From positions 1 to 7,838 of the forward strand of contig CAZNER010000084.1 of the NCBI GenBank assembly GCA_964572065.1: 7,838 bases of DNA. The letters run 5' to 3'. Source of the DNA: CAZNER01 sp964572065 (GTDB lineage: Bacteria > Patescibacteriota > Dojkabacteria > JAHIVN01). Position numbers and translations under genes: made by a program. The stretch's first letter is position 1. Each line of letters begins with the position of its first letter. The notes beneath the pieces are model-generated. The model had not been told where the DNA came from, made no database searches, and saw nothing but the letters and a program-made list of their open reading frames with translations. Positions 1 through 4,939 of this stretch are shown piece by piece.

Positions 1-901
1 TATATGTTTCTTTTTGAGGTTTCCCTCCAATTATCACTGGCTCATTTTTCATATACTCTGGAACTTTTAAGTCCATAGTTATATTTGTAAAAGGAGTTTG
101 AAAACCTACTCTTGTAGGAACAGCCATATTAAATAAAAAACTCTGCATATGCCCTTTAACTTCTTTATAACTTAAATTATCATATCTTACAAAAGGTGCA
201 AGAAGAGTATCAAAATTAGAAAATGCTTGGGCTCCTGCTGTCTCTCCTTGTAATGTATAAAAGAAATTAACCATTTGTCCTAATGCAGAACCTAAGTGTT
301 TTGGGGGTTTACAAGTAACTTTCCCTGGGACTCCTTTAAATCCAATTAATAACAAATCCTTTAAATCCCACCCAACACAATATGCTCCAAGTGTTCCTAA
401 ATCATGAATGTGCAAATCACAAGCTTCATGTGCTTGTCTTATTGCCTCAGGATAAACTCTTCTTACCCAGTAATTATTAATAATCTTTGTAGCAATGTAA
501 TTATTTAATCCTTGAAGTGAAAAACCCATATTTGAATTTTCTTTAACCATCCAATCATTTAAACCAATATAATCATCAACTACTTCAATAGTATCAAATA
601 AACCTTTTATATTTCTTAATTCTTCATGGCTTTTTCTATAGAGGATATAAGCTTTAGCAACTTTAGCATGTCCTTCCTCAATTAATAATTTCTCAACCAT
701 ATCCTGAACATCTTCAACATCAGGAATTTCTCTTTCTCCATATTTTTCTTCAATTTGTTTTTTTAATTCCTCTGCTAATTCCTCTGCTCTAATCCTGTTT
801 TCCCCTCCAACAGATTTTACTGCTTTCCATATAGCTTCTGCAATTTTATTCTCATTAAAAGGAACTACGCTTCCATCTCTTTTTCTTATTTTACTCACCA
901 T
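1..901 (-). CDS. nrdD: Anaerobic (class III) ribonucleoside-triphosphate reductase, N-terminal 300 residues (3' end outside window)
   Basis: The class III enzyme reduces NTPs to dNTPs with a glycyl radical made by the activase NrdG. Translating the minus strand from the ATG at 901 gives 300 open residues to the window edge. Residues about 4-95 are an ATP-cone (IRKRDGSVVPF near the start, VAKAYILYRKSHEELR at its end), the allosteric nucleotide site. The catalytic barrel begins after it: DLHIHDLG (162-169), then YCVGWDLKDLL, whose C175 is probably the active-site Cys. Next come QGETAGAQAFSNFD (218-231), LAPFVRYD, and VPTRVGFQTPFTNIT (261-275), all typical of archaeal NrdD. The glycyl-radical loop and C-terminal zinc site would lie off the left edge. 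The start overlaps the mazG-like stop by 11 bp, and a Shine-Dalgarno GAGGT (910-914) lies 8 nt before it, so it is read from the nrdR operon mRNA. No intein occurs in the visible part. Confidence 0.95.
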   Translation of the reverse strand, partial: MVSKIRKRDGSVVPFNENKIAEAIWKAVKSVGGENRIRAEELAEELKKQIEEKYGEREIPDVEDVQDMVEKLLIEEGHAKVAKAYILYRKSHEELRNIKGLFDTIEVVDDYIGLNDWMVKENSNMGFSLQGLNNYIATKIINNYWVRRVYPEAIRQAHEACDLHIHDLGTLGAYCVGWDLKDLLLIGFKGVPGKVTCKPPKHLGSALGQMVNFFYTLQGETAGAQAFSNFDTLLAPFVRYDNLSYKEVKGHMQSFLFNMAVPTRVGFQTPFTNITMDLKVPEYMKNEPVIIGGKPQKETY

Positions 902-1271
902 TTGTTTTTACCTCTTTAATTTCTCCTTCTCCACTCCATTTAATCATGGTTCCTCCGCGTCTAGCATCTTCAATAGTAAAACCTTGTGGATACCTCTTTT
1001 TTAGCTTTTCTATGTTCTGTTGCAATATTTCCTCCATATTCCAATTAAAAAAATTACATATCATAGCACTATACCAAAACATATCTCCTATGTTTTCTTT
1101 TATTCCATCTTTTACAACCTCATTTTTATGTGCAAAGGTTTTTTTAATACATGAAGCAATATCTCCTGCTTCTCCTGTCACACCTAATCCCCATGTACTT
1201 ATTTCTAACTCTGGGTTGTCAAATTTTTTTGCAGTTAATTTTGCTAATTCTTGGTACTCTTTTAAATTCAT
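891..1271 (-). CDS. MazG-like nucleotide pyrophosphohydrolase
   Basis: This 126-aa all-alpha NTP-PPase of the MazG superfamily probably hydrolyses (d)NTPs or non-canonical nucleotides to the monophosphate and PPi. Motif 1 is GLGVTGEAGDIA (E34 and D37 as metal ligands). Motif 2 is KENIGDMFWYSAMI (58-71), with E59 and D63. The family tail NIEKLKKRYPQGF (86-98) follows. The usual E-x-G-D order of motif 2 appears here as N60-I-G-D, so one metal ligand may be replaced or taken over by E59. The start codon overlaps the nrdR stop (ATGA, 4 bp) and has a good Shine-Dalgarno GGAGAT (1278-1283) 6 nt upstream. Its 3' end overlaps nrdD by 11 bp. Lying between the dNTP-synthesis regulator and the reductase, it probably cleans or balances the dNTP pool. 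The exact substrate cannot be told from sequence. Confidence 0.88.
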   Translation of the reverse strand: MNLKEYQELAKLTAKKFDNPELEISTWGLGVTGEAGDIASCIKKTFAHKNEVVKDGIKENIGDMFWYSAMICNFFNWNMEEILQQNIEKLKKRYPQGFTIEDARRGGTMIKWSGEGEIKEVKTNGE

Positions 1272-1711
1272 GTAGTTATCTCCTTTATTTGTTGCTTAAA
1301 GTCTTTTATATTTTGAAAATCCCTATATACAGAAGCAAATCTAATATACGCGACATTATCTAATTTCTTTATTTTTTTCATAACTAATTCCCCTATGATA
1401 GAACTCTTAATTTCTTTTTTTCCTTTTCTTCTTAAACTTTCCTCTATTTTATTTATCATCTTATATATTTTCTCTTTTGAAACCGGTCTTTTTTCAAATG
1501 CCTTGTCAATTCCTTTTTCAAGTTTATTTCTATCAAATTTTTCCCTACTTCCATCTTTTTTTATTACATATAAATCGTTTTTACTTATTTTCTCATAAGT
1601 TGTAAATCTTTTTCCACACTTAAGACACTCTCTTCTCCTTCTTATGCCTTCAGGAGAGCTTCGTTTGTCTGTTACTTTAGATTTTAAATTTGAGCAAAAC
1701 GGACATTCCAT
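1268..1711 (-). CDS. nrdR: Transcriptional repressor NrdR (zinc ribbon plus ATP-cone)
   Basis: NrdR senses ATP/dATP through an ATP-cone and represses ribonucleotide reductase genes when dATP is high. From the ATG at 1711 the product is 147 aa, close to the usual NrdR length of about 150. Residues 1-40 form the DNA-binding zinc ribbon: C3-P-F-C6, then the signature EGIRRRRECLKCGKRFTTYE with C29 and C32. The ATP-cone follows from about 47 (DLYVIKKDGSREKFDRNKL) to about 137 (VAYIRFASVYRDF). An upstream in-frame TTG at 1729 would add six residues; I prefer the ATG because the family normally starts within a few residues of the first CxxC. It is the first gene of the nrdR-mazG-nrdD operon and ends in an ATGA overlap with the next gene. 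NrdR is mainly bacterial and patchy in archaea, so transfer in the lineage is possible. Two NrdR-box-like operators lie directly upstream. Confidence 0.93.
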   Translation of the reverse strand: MECPFCSNLKSKVTDKRSSPEGIRRRRECLKCGKRFTTYEKISKNDLYVIKKDGSREKFDRNKLEKGIDKAFEKRPVSKEKIYKMINKIEESLRRKGKKEIKSSIIGELVMKKIKKLDNVAYIRFASVYRDFQNIKDFKQQIKEITT

Positions 1712-1723
1712 GATTATCTTAAT

Positions 1724-1739
1724 ATACAATATATTGTAT
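1724..1739. promoter_or_regulatory. NrdR box 1 (perfect 16-bp palindrome)
   Basis: ATACAATATATTGTAT is its own reverse complement and matches the NrdR-box consensus acaCwAtATaTwGwgt at 14 of 16 positions, including the key C4 and G13. It ends 12 bp upstream of the nrdR ATG and lies on the start side of the TATA-like elements, where bound NrdR would block initiation. Confidence 0.8.
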
Positions 1740-1741
1740 GC

Positions 1742-1758
1742 TATATACCTCTTTATAA
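1742..1758 (-). promoter_or_regulatory. nrdR operon core promoter (TATA-like elements)
   Basis: Two TATA-like elements for minus-strand transcription lie here: TATATA (1742-1747) and TTATAAAG (1751-1758). The second would place the start near 1729, giving a leader of about 18 nt before the ATG at 1711. Both lie between, or overlap the edge of, the two NrdR boxes, so repressor binding would bracket the promoter. Confidence 0.5.
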
Positions 1759-1771
1759 CTATTTATTGTAG
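1756..1771. promoter_or_regulatory. NrdR box 2 (imperfect)
   Basis: TAACTATTTATTGTAG keeps the C4 and G13 positions and matches the NrdR-box consensus at 11 of 16. It starts 32 bp from box 1, about three helical turns, which is the tandem spacing expected for cooperative NrdR binding. In such AT-rich DNA a match of this quality alone would be weak; the spacing is what supports it. Confidence 0.6.
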
Positions 1772-1845
1772 AGTATAAAATAAATTGCAAGAAGTATTTA
1801 AAGGTTTATAACTATCAAATGAAGGTAACATAGTTCAAGGAAATC

Positions 1846-1856
1846 TTTTTAAATTA
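1846..1856 (+). promoter_or_regulatory. TATA box of the DUF5652-like gene
   Basis: TTTTTAAATTA is centred 24 bp before the ATG at 1875, so the transcript should start at or next to the start codon (leaderless). No Shine-Dalgarno is visible. The rest of 1772-1845 holds no gene that I can see. Confidence 0.6.
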
Positions 1857-1874
1857 ATATTACTTAATCTCTTT

Positions 1875-2126
1875 ATGTATGATTATTTAGGAATTTCAAG
1901 TGAACTAGGAATAAGTCCATGGTTATTAATGATAGTTGTCGCATGGTCTTTAGCATGGAAATTAGGGGCTTTATGGAAATCTGCTAGAAAAGGTTCAATA
2001 ATATGGTTTGTAGTTCTTGGAGTAATTAATACTGTTGGAATTCTAGAAATTTTATACATCTTTGTATTTTCTAAGTTAGACTTTAAAGAAAAACCAAAGA
2101 AAATGAAATCTAAAAAGAAGAAGTGA
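1875..2126 (+). CDS. Small two-TM membrane protein, DUF5652-like
   Basis: This 83-aa protein has two hydrophobic helices (about 16-35 and 42-66) and a very lysine-rich tail (FKEKPKKMKSKKKK) that should be cytoplasmic. The inter-helix pattern ALWKSARKGSIIWF followed by INTVGILEILYIF resembles DUF5652, a short membrane domain common in CPR bacteria and DPANN archaea whose function is unknown. The tryptophans at the membrane edges (W16, W24, W28, W34, W44) fit this. It has its own TATA box and a probable leaderless start. It converges on the PP-loop gene, with 41 bp between the two stops. Nothing nearby suggests a partner. The family assignment is from pattern memory and is fairly but not fully secure. 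Confidence 0.75.
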   Translation: MYDYLGISSELGISPWLLMIVVAWSLAWKLGALWKSARKGSIIWFVVLGVINTVGILEILYIFVFSKLDFKEKPKKMKSKKKK

Positions 2127-2135
2127 CTAATCAAG

Positions 2136-2155
2136 TTAAAAATCTTCTTTCAAAA
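2136..2155 (+). repeat. Partial look-alike of the trxB promoter repeat
   Basis: In the short gap between two convergent stops, these 20 bp match positions 3261-3280 and 3959-3978 of the 42-bp repeat at about 18 of 20 positions, including 13 identical bases (AAAATCTTCTTTC, 2139-2151). No start codon follows at the promoter distance. It may be a relic, a shared pyrimidine-rich 3'-end signal, or chance in AT-rich DNA. Confidence 0.3.
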
Positions 2156-2167
2156 AAACTTGGGGAT

Positions 2168-2974
2168 TTATAATTCCATTAAACTGCATCTCTTACATAA
2201 TCTTCTTCTTGAAGGTTCTCCACATATTTCACAATAATTCATTCTTTTATCCTTTTTGATTCTTGGAAGAATTTTTTCAAAATTATTAATAATATTTTGC
2301 TTTTCTTTATTTGAAATAGTATTTAGAAATTTTCTTACTTGTATTCTATATGAATCAATAGCACACGGGCATTTTTCATAAACAACAGGAAGTTTTTTCT
2401 TTTTTGCATATTTTTTTATTTCATTCTCTGGAATATAAAATAATGGTTTTATTCTGGGAATAAATTTTTTATCAGAAATATTTCTTGTTACAATCCCAAG
2501 ATTTGAACTTAATTTGGGACTTCCCTTGAATATATTTACTAAAAATGTCTGAGCTTCGTCGTCAAGATTGTGTCCAGTAGCAATCTTATTAGCTTTTAAT
2601 TCTCTTGCTTTTTTATTTATAATCCATTTTTTTATGACTCCGCAGATTGCACAATTTTTTATTGTGCCTTTTGCTCTTGATTGAATTCCGCTTCTAATGT
2701 AACACATAGAGCTCCCCATTTCTTTTTTAATATCATAAAAATTACATTTAATCTTCAAAATTATGCATAAGTCCTTAACAACTTCTAAACATTTATCACT
2801 ATATCCTTTAATTCCTAAATTAATATGAAACCCCTCTATATTATAACCAAATTTCTTAAGAAAATATGCTGTGATTGTAGAATCCTTCCCCCCAGACAAA
2901 GCTACAATTATTTTTTCCTTTTTATTTAATTTGATTTTCTTTAGAGTTTCAAGAACTTTTTTTTCTATTTCCAT
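2168..2974 (-). CDS. PP-loop tRNA 2-thiolation-type enzyme (TtuA/CTU1/Ncs6-like, TIGR00269-type), lacking the N-terminal zinc finger
   Basis: This 268-aa adenylating sulfurtransferase of the TtcA/TtuA family probably forms 2-thiouridine or 2-thiocytidine in tRNA, activating the base with ATP at the PP-loop and taking sulfur through an Fe-S cluster. Visible features are the PP-loop SGGKDS (27-32), C108-A-I-C111 with a third Cys in KCPC (C202 or C204) as likely 4Fe-4S ligands, and GHNLDDEAQTFLVN (134-147). A C-terminal zinc knuckle carries C248, C251, C260 and C263. Family members usually start with another Cys/His zinc finger of about 25 residues before the PP-loop domain; here only about 20 residues precede SGGKDS. 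The start at 2974 sits 25.5 bp from the TATA centre, so a longer N-terminus is unlikely. The iscS and iscU genes in this window are plausible sulfur suppliers. The exact tRNA target is not determinable. Confidence 0.85.
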   Translation of the reverse strand: MEIEKKVLETLKKIKLNKKEKIIVALSGGKDSTITAYFLKKFGYNIEGFHINLGIKGYSDKCLEVVKDLCIILKIKCNFYDIKKEMGSSMCYIRSGIQSRAKGTIKNCAICGVIKKWIINKKARELKANKIATGHNLDDEAQTFLVNIFKGSPKLSSNLGIVTRNISDKKFIPRIKPLFYIPENEIKKYAKKKKLPVVYEKCPCAIDSYRIQVRKFLNTISNKEKQNIINNFEKILPRIKKDKRMNYCEICGEPSRRRLCKRCSLMEL

Positions 2975-2993
2975 AAAATAAATTATACATGAA

Positions 2994-3005
2994 GATTTAT
3001 AAATC
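2994..3005. promoter_or_regulatory. Shared palindromic TATA box for two divergent leaderless genes
   Basis: GATTTATAAATC is a perfect 12-bp palindrome. Its centre is 25.5 bp from the minus-strand ATG at 2974 and 26.5 bp from the plus-strand ATG at 3026, the usual archaeal TATA-to-start distance on both sides. No other good TATA lies in the gap between the genes. One TBP site could therefore serve both genes, each mRNA beginning at its start codon. Confidence 0.65.
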
Positions 3006-3025
3006 GTTTTATACCTCTTTTTTTT

Positions 3026-3235
3026 ATGGAAAAGAAAGTAGCTTCAGATATTAAATTTGCATATTTTTTAATAAAGCATATTGAAAATCCTTGTACTGAT
3101 CCTCAAACTGGTTTAAATATAAGAGATTTTTATATTAGAGAAGCAGAGAGGGCAATTCCAACTTTCACAGATTCTACAGCTGCTGATAAACTTAGGGAAT
3201 GCATTTATATTTATCGTGGCAGAGATGATAATTAA
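3026..3235 (+). CDS. Hypothetical 69-aa protein
   Basis: I do not recognise this protein. It is soluble, with no signal peptide or membrane helix, probably mostly helical, and contains two cysteines (C23, C59). Features are an N-terminal helix (KKVASDIKFAYFLIKHI), a central DPQTGLNIRDFYIREAERAI, and a C-terminal helix (TAADKLRECIYIYRG). The codons look normal for the region. The ATG lies 26 bp from the centre of the palindromic TATA box shared with the divergent PP-loop gene, which supports it as a real leaderless gene. It is followed by repeat copy 1. Co-expression with the tRNA-thiolation enzyme is an inference from the shared promoter only. Confidence 0.65.
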   Translation: MEKKVASDIKFAYFLIKHIENPCTDPQTGLNIRDFYIREAERAIPTFTDSTAADKLRECIYIYRGRDDN

Positions 3236-3258
3236 AAAATTATTTTGAAATCTAAAGA

Positions 3259-3300
3259 TATTTAAAATCTTCTTTCTAAATTTCTTTATGACAAAGGAGA
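3259..3300 (+). repeat. 42-bp direct repeat, copy 1 (orphan trxB promoter and start)
   Basis: This is identical to 3957-3998. It contains the TATA box ATTTAAAA (3260-3267), the T-rich initiator, an ATG at 3288 and three further codons (ACA AAG GAG). Identity stops abruptly at both ends. After the repeat the frame runs only to a TAG at 3318-3320, giving a 10-codon product. The other copy is the true start of trxB. Confidence 0.9.
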
Positions 3301-3320
3301 TTTTATATTTCTATGTGTAG
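3288..3320 (+). pseudogene. Truncated duplicate of the trxB 5' end (10 codons)
   Basis: The frame ATG ACA AAG GAG matches the first codons of trxB and then diverges to a stop at 3318-3320, giving MTKEILYFYV. It retains a full leaderless-type promoter, so it may be transcribed. It could be a dead relic of duplication or insertion, or the 5' end of a short RNA ending at the downstream T-tract. Confidence 0.5.
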
Positions 3321-3341
3321 CAAAAGAATGTCTTAATACAT

Positions 3342-3379
3342 GAAGGAAACTTTCTTTTTTTCTCTTTTTCAATTTTTTT
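3342..3379 (+). terminator. Short hairpin plus T-tracts
   Basis: GAAGG (3342-3346) can pair with CTTTC (3350-3354) around AAA, with one G-U pair. T7 follows, then CTCTTTTTC, then another T7. Archaeal polymerase terminates at such U-runs. It would end transcripts of the 69-aa gene and of the orphan promoter, leaving a transcript of about 70-90 nt from 3288. Between it and 3424 I see no gene. Confidence 0.5.
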
Positions 3380-3397
3380 GGGCTAAATAGTAAAATA

Positions 3398-3431
3398 AGA
3401 ATGAAAAATTGCCTATAAGAAACTTCATTCT
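3398..3431 (-). terminator. Inverted repeat at the 3' end of the 139-aa gene
   Basis: AGAATGAA (3398-3405) and TTCATTCT (3424-3431) are perfect 8-bp arms with an 18-nt spacer, and the second arm includes the minus-strand TGA stop (3425-3427). On the minus strand the stem is followed by TTATTTTACTATTT, which is only moderately U-rich. It may be a terminator or an mRNA-end hairpin; function is uncertain. Confidence 0.35.
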
Positions 3432-3844
3432 AATTTTTCTGCACTTACAAATCTAGGATCAGAAAGAACTCTTTCAATCTCTTGTTTTCTTTCAAAATTA
3501 GGAGGAATGTAATCAGAAGTTACTCTTTGAGTTTCTCTATATGCTAATCGAACTTGATCTCCATTCTCAAATTGTTCATATATTTGTCTATCATCTAGGT
3601 CAATAGTAACTTTACTCCCCTTTAATCTAATCTTATATTCTTCATCTTCACTCATTGCACTACCAAGAGCAACACCCATACCTATATTTCCCGTTGCAGT
3701 ACCTAATGCAATTCCCGTGCCCATTTGATTATCTTCAGGTTGATAGTCTTTAGAAACAGTTGCTATATCATAAAGTATATCAGATAATTCAGTTTTAATT
3801 TCTTTTGTAAGTTCGAACCAGTGGCCGATTTTTTTCAATATCAT
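3425..3844 (-). CDS. Hypothetical 139-aa protein with glycine-zipper-like segment
   Basis: I do not recognise the family. The N-terminal third (about 1-33) is amphipathic-helical (HWFELTKEIKTELSDILYDIA). Residues 42-64 are Gly/Ala-rich with two similar units, GTGIALGTA and GMGVALGSA, and GxxxG spacings (G44/G48/G52, G57/G61), which resembles a glycine zipper able to pack or insert in a membrane. The C-terminal half has a strand-rich stretch (EYKIRLKGSKVTIDLDDRQIY, then ENGDQVRLAYRE) resembling a small beta-barrel or SH3/OB-like fold, then a charged tail. There is no signal peptide. The ATG is 25.5 bp from a TATA box (3866-3873), so the start is well placed. It is the only gene between the two 42-bp repeats, suggesting it came in as cargo. 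Confidence 0.72.
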   Translation of the reverse strand: MILKKIGHWFELTKEIKTELSDILYDIATVSKDYQPEDNQMGTGIALGTATGNIGMGVALGSAMSEDEEYKIRLKGSKVTIDLDDRQIYEQFENGDQVRLAYRETQRVTSDYIPPNFERKQEIERVLSDPRFVSAEKLE

Positions 3845-3865
3845 ATTATTATATGTATGCTGGAC

Positions 3866-3873
3866 TTTATAAA
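3866..3873 (-). promoter_or_regulatory. TATA box of the 139-aa gene
   Basis: TTTATAAA is centred 25.5 bp upstream of the ATG at 3844, within AGATTTATAAAGTC on the minus strand. It resembles the element driving the PP-loop gene (AGATTTATAAATC in this orientation of reading). A leaderless transcript is expected. Confidence 0.6.
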
Positions 3874-3956
3874 TCTTTCTTTTATTACTACTAAAGAGTG
3901 ATTATAAAATAGAAAGAATTATATATCACTTAATTACCTATCTTTTCATACAAACT

Positions 3957-3998
3957 TATTTAAAATCTTCTTTCTAAATTTCTTTATGACAAAGGAGA
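3957..3998 (+). repeat. 42-bp direct repeat, copy 2 (trxB promoter and start)
   Basis: Identical to 3259-3300. It includes TATA ATTTAAAA (3958-3965), centred 24.5 bp before the trxB ATG at 3986, and the first four trxB codons. The two copies are 698 bp apart, start to start, and enclose only the 139-aa gene. Confidence 0.9.
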
Positions 3999-4939
3999 GC
4001 TATGATTTAATTATTATTGGAGCTGGAGGAGTTGGATTAGCATCTGCAATGTATGCAGGAAGACTAAATCTTAATGTATTGGTTCTTGGACATTCTCATG
4101 GTTCTGAACTTCCAATAGGAGGAATGATTACAACAACAAATATGGTTGAGAATTATCCTGGATTTTCTAAAATAAGCGGATTTAATCTAGCGAAAAAAAT
4201 AGAAGAACATGCAAGGGAGTATTCTAATATAAAAATTAAAACAGAAAAAGCAGAAGAAATTGAAAAATTAAAAACTTGTTTTATAATTAAAACAAAAAAA
4301 GGAGAATATAAATCTAAAGCCCTAATTTTTGCAACAGGAACAAAGTGGAGAAAATTAGATATTCCTGGTTCAGGGGAATTTGAAAGAAAAGGAGTGAATT
4401 ATTGTGCTTTATGTGATGCACCTTTATATAAAAATAAAATAGTTGCAGTAATTGGAGGTTCAGATACCGCTGCAAAAGATGCTTTAATTTTAGCAGAACA
4501 TGCAAAAAAAGTTTACATTATCTACAGAAAAGAAAAAATAAGAGCAGAACCAAATAATTTAGAGAAAATAGAAAAAAATAATAAAATTGAAATAATAAAT
4601 AATACAAATCTTAAAGAGATTAAAGGAAATGGGATTGTAAATGAAGTAATTTTGAATAAAGAATATAAAGGAAGCAATTCTCTTAAACTCGACGCTGTTT
4701 TTGTCGCAATAGGACATATTGTTCTTTCAGACTTAGCAAAAACAATTGGAGTAAAAACCAATGAACATGGAGAAATTATTATTGATCATAAAACTTCTAA
4801 AACAAATATAAAAGGAGTATTTGCAGCAGGAGATGTTACAGATAAACCATTCAAACAATTAATAATAGGTGTTGCAGATGGTTGCACTGCTTCATATAGT
4901 GCTTATGAATATATTACAAAAGAACAAGTAGCCTGTTAA
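3986..4939 (+). CDS. trxB: Thioredoxin reductase (FAD-dependent, TrxB family)
   Basis: This 317-aa flavoenzyme transfers electrons from NAD(P)H via FAD to thioredoxin-like proteins; the length is normal. The FAD-binding GAGGVGLASAMYAGR (12-26) departs from the usual GAGPAG. It is followed by GGMITTTNMVENYPG (45-59). The redox-active pair is C140-A-L-C143, in YCALCDAP rather than the common CATCDG. The NAD(P)H domain has VIGGSDTAAKDA (156-167) and YRKEKIR (180-186) where NADPH enzymes have HRRxxxR, so cofactor preference may be altered. The C-terminal FAD motif is GVFAAGDVTD (277-286). The gene starts inside repeat copy 2 with a leaderless-type promoter and ends with a TAA that overlaps the convergent iscU stop. 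It probably maintains thiols for the neighbouring sulfur and Fe-S proteins. Confidence 0.92.
   Translation: MTKESYDLIIIGAGGVGLASAMYAGRLNLNVLVLGHSHGSELPIGGMITTTNMVENYPGFSKISGFNLAKKIEEHAREYSNIKIKTEKAEEIEKLKTCFIIKTKKGEYKSKALIFATGTKWRKLDIPGSGEFERKGVNYCALCDAPLYKNKIVAVIGGSDTAAKDALILAEHAKKVYIIYRKEKIRAEPNNLEKIEKNNKIEIINNTNLKEIKGNGIVNEVILNKEYKGSNSLKLDAVFVAIGHIVLSDLAKTIGVKTNEHGEIIIDHKTSKTNIKGVFAAGDVTDKPFKQLIIGVADGCTASYSAYEYITKEQVAC

Noticed and set aside
946..1275. Long + strand open frame opposite the mazG-like gene
   Set aside because: It is antisense to a clearly conserved protein, has no promoter at archaeal spacing, and its translation is low-complexity hydrophobic, as expected for a shadow.
1712..1729. 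TTG at 1729 as the nrdR start, adding six residues
   Set aside because: The ATG at 1711 places the first zinc-ribbon Cys at residue 3, as usual in NrdR, and the TTG would lie inside the palindromic operator.
1752..1815. 11-bp direct repeat TTTATAACTAT (1752-1762 and 1805-1815)
   Set aside because: AT-rich and short; the second copy does not fit an NrdR box and has no clear role.
1793..1833. Tiny leaderless-like frame (ATG AAG GTA ACA TAG) after a TATA-like TTTAAAGG
   Set aside because: Only four codons and TATA spacing that is slightly short; likely chance in AT-rich DNA.
2132..2162. Inverted repeat CAAGTT/AACTTG between convergent stops, as a terminator
   Set aside because: Only a 6-bp stem with a 19-nt loop and no following U-tract in either direction.
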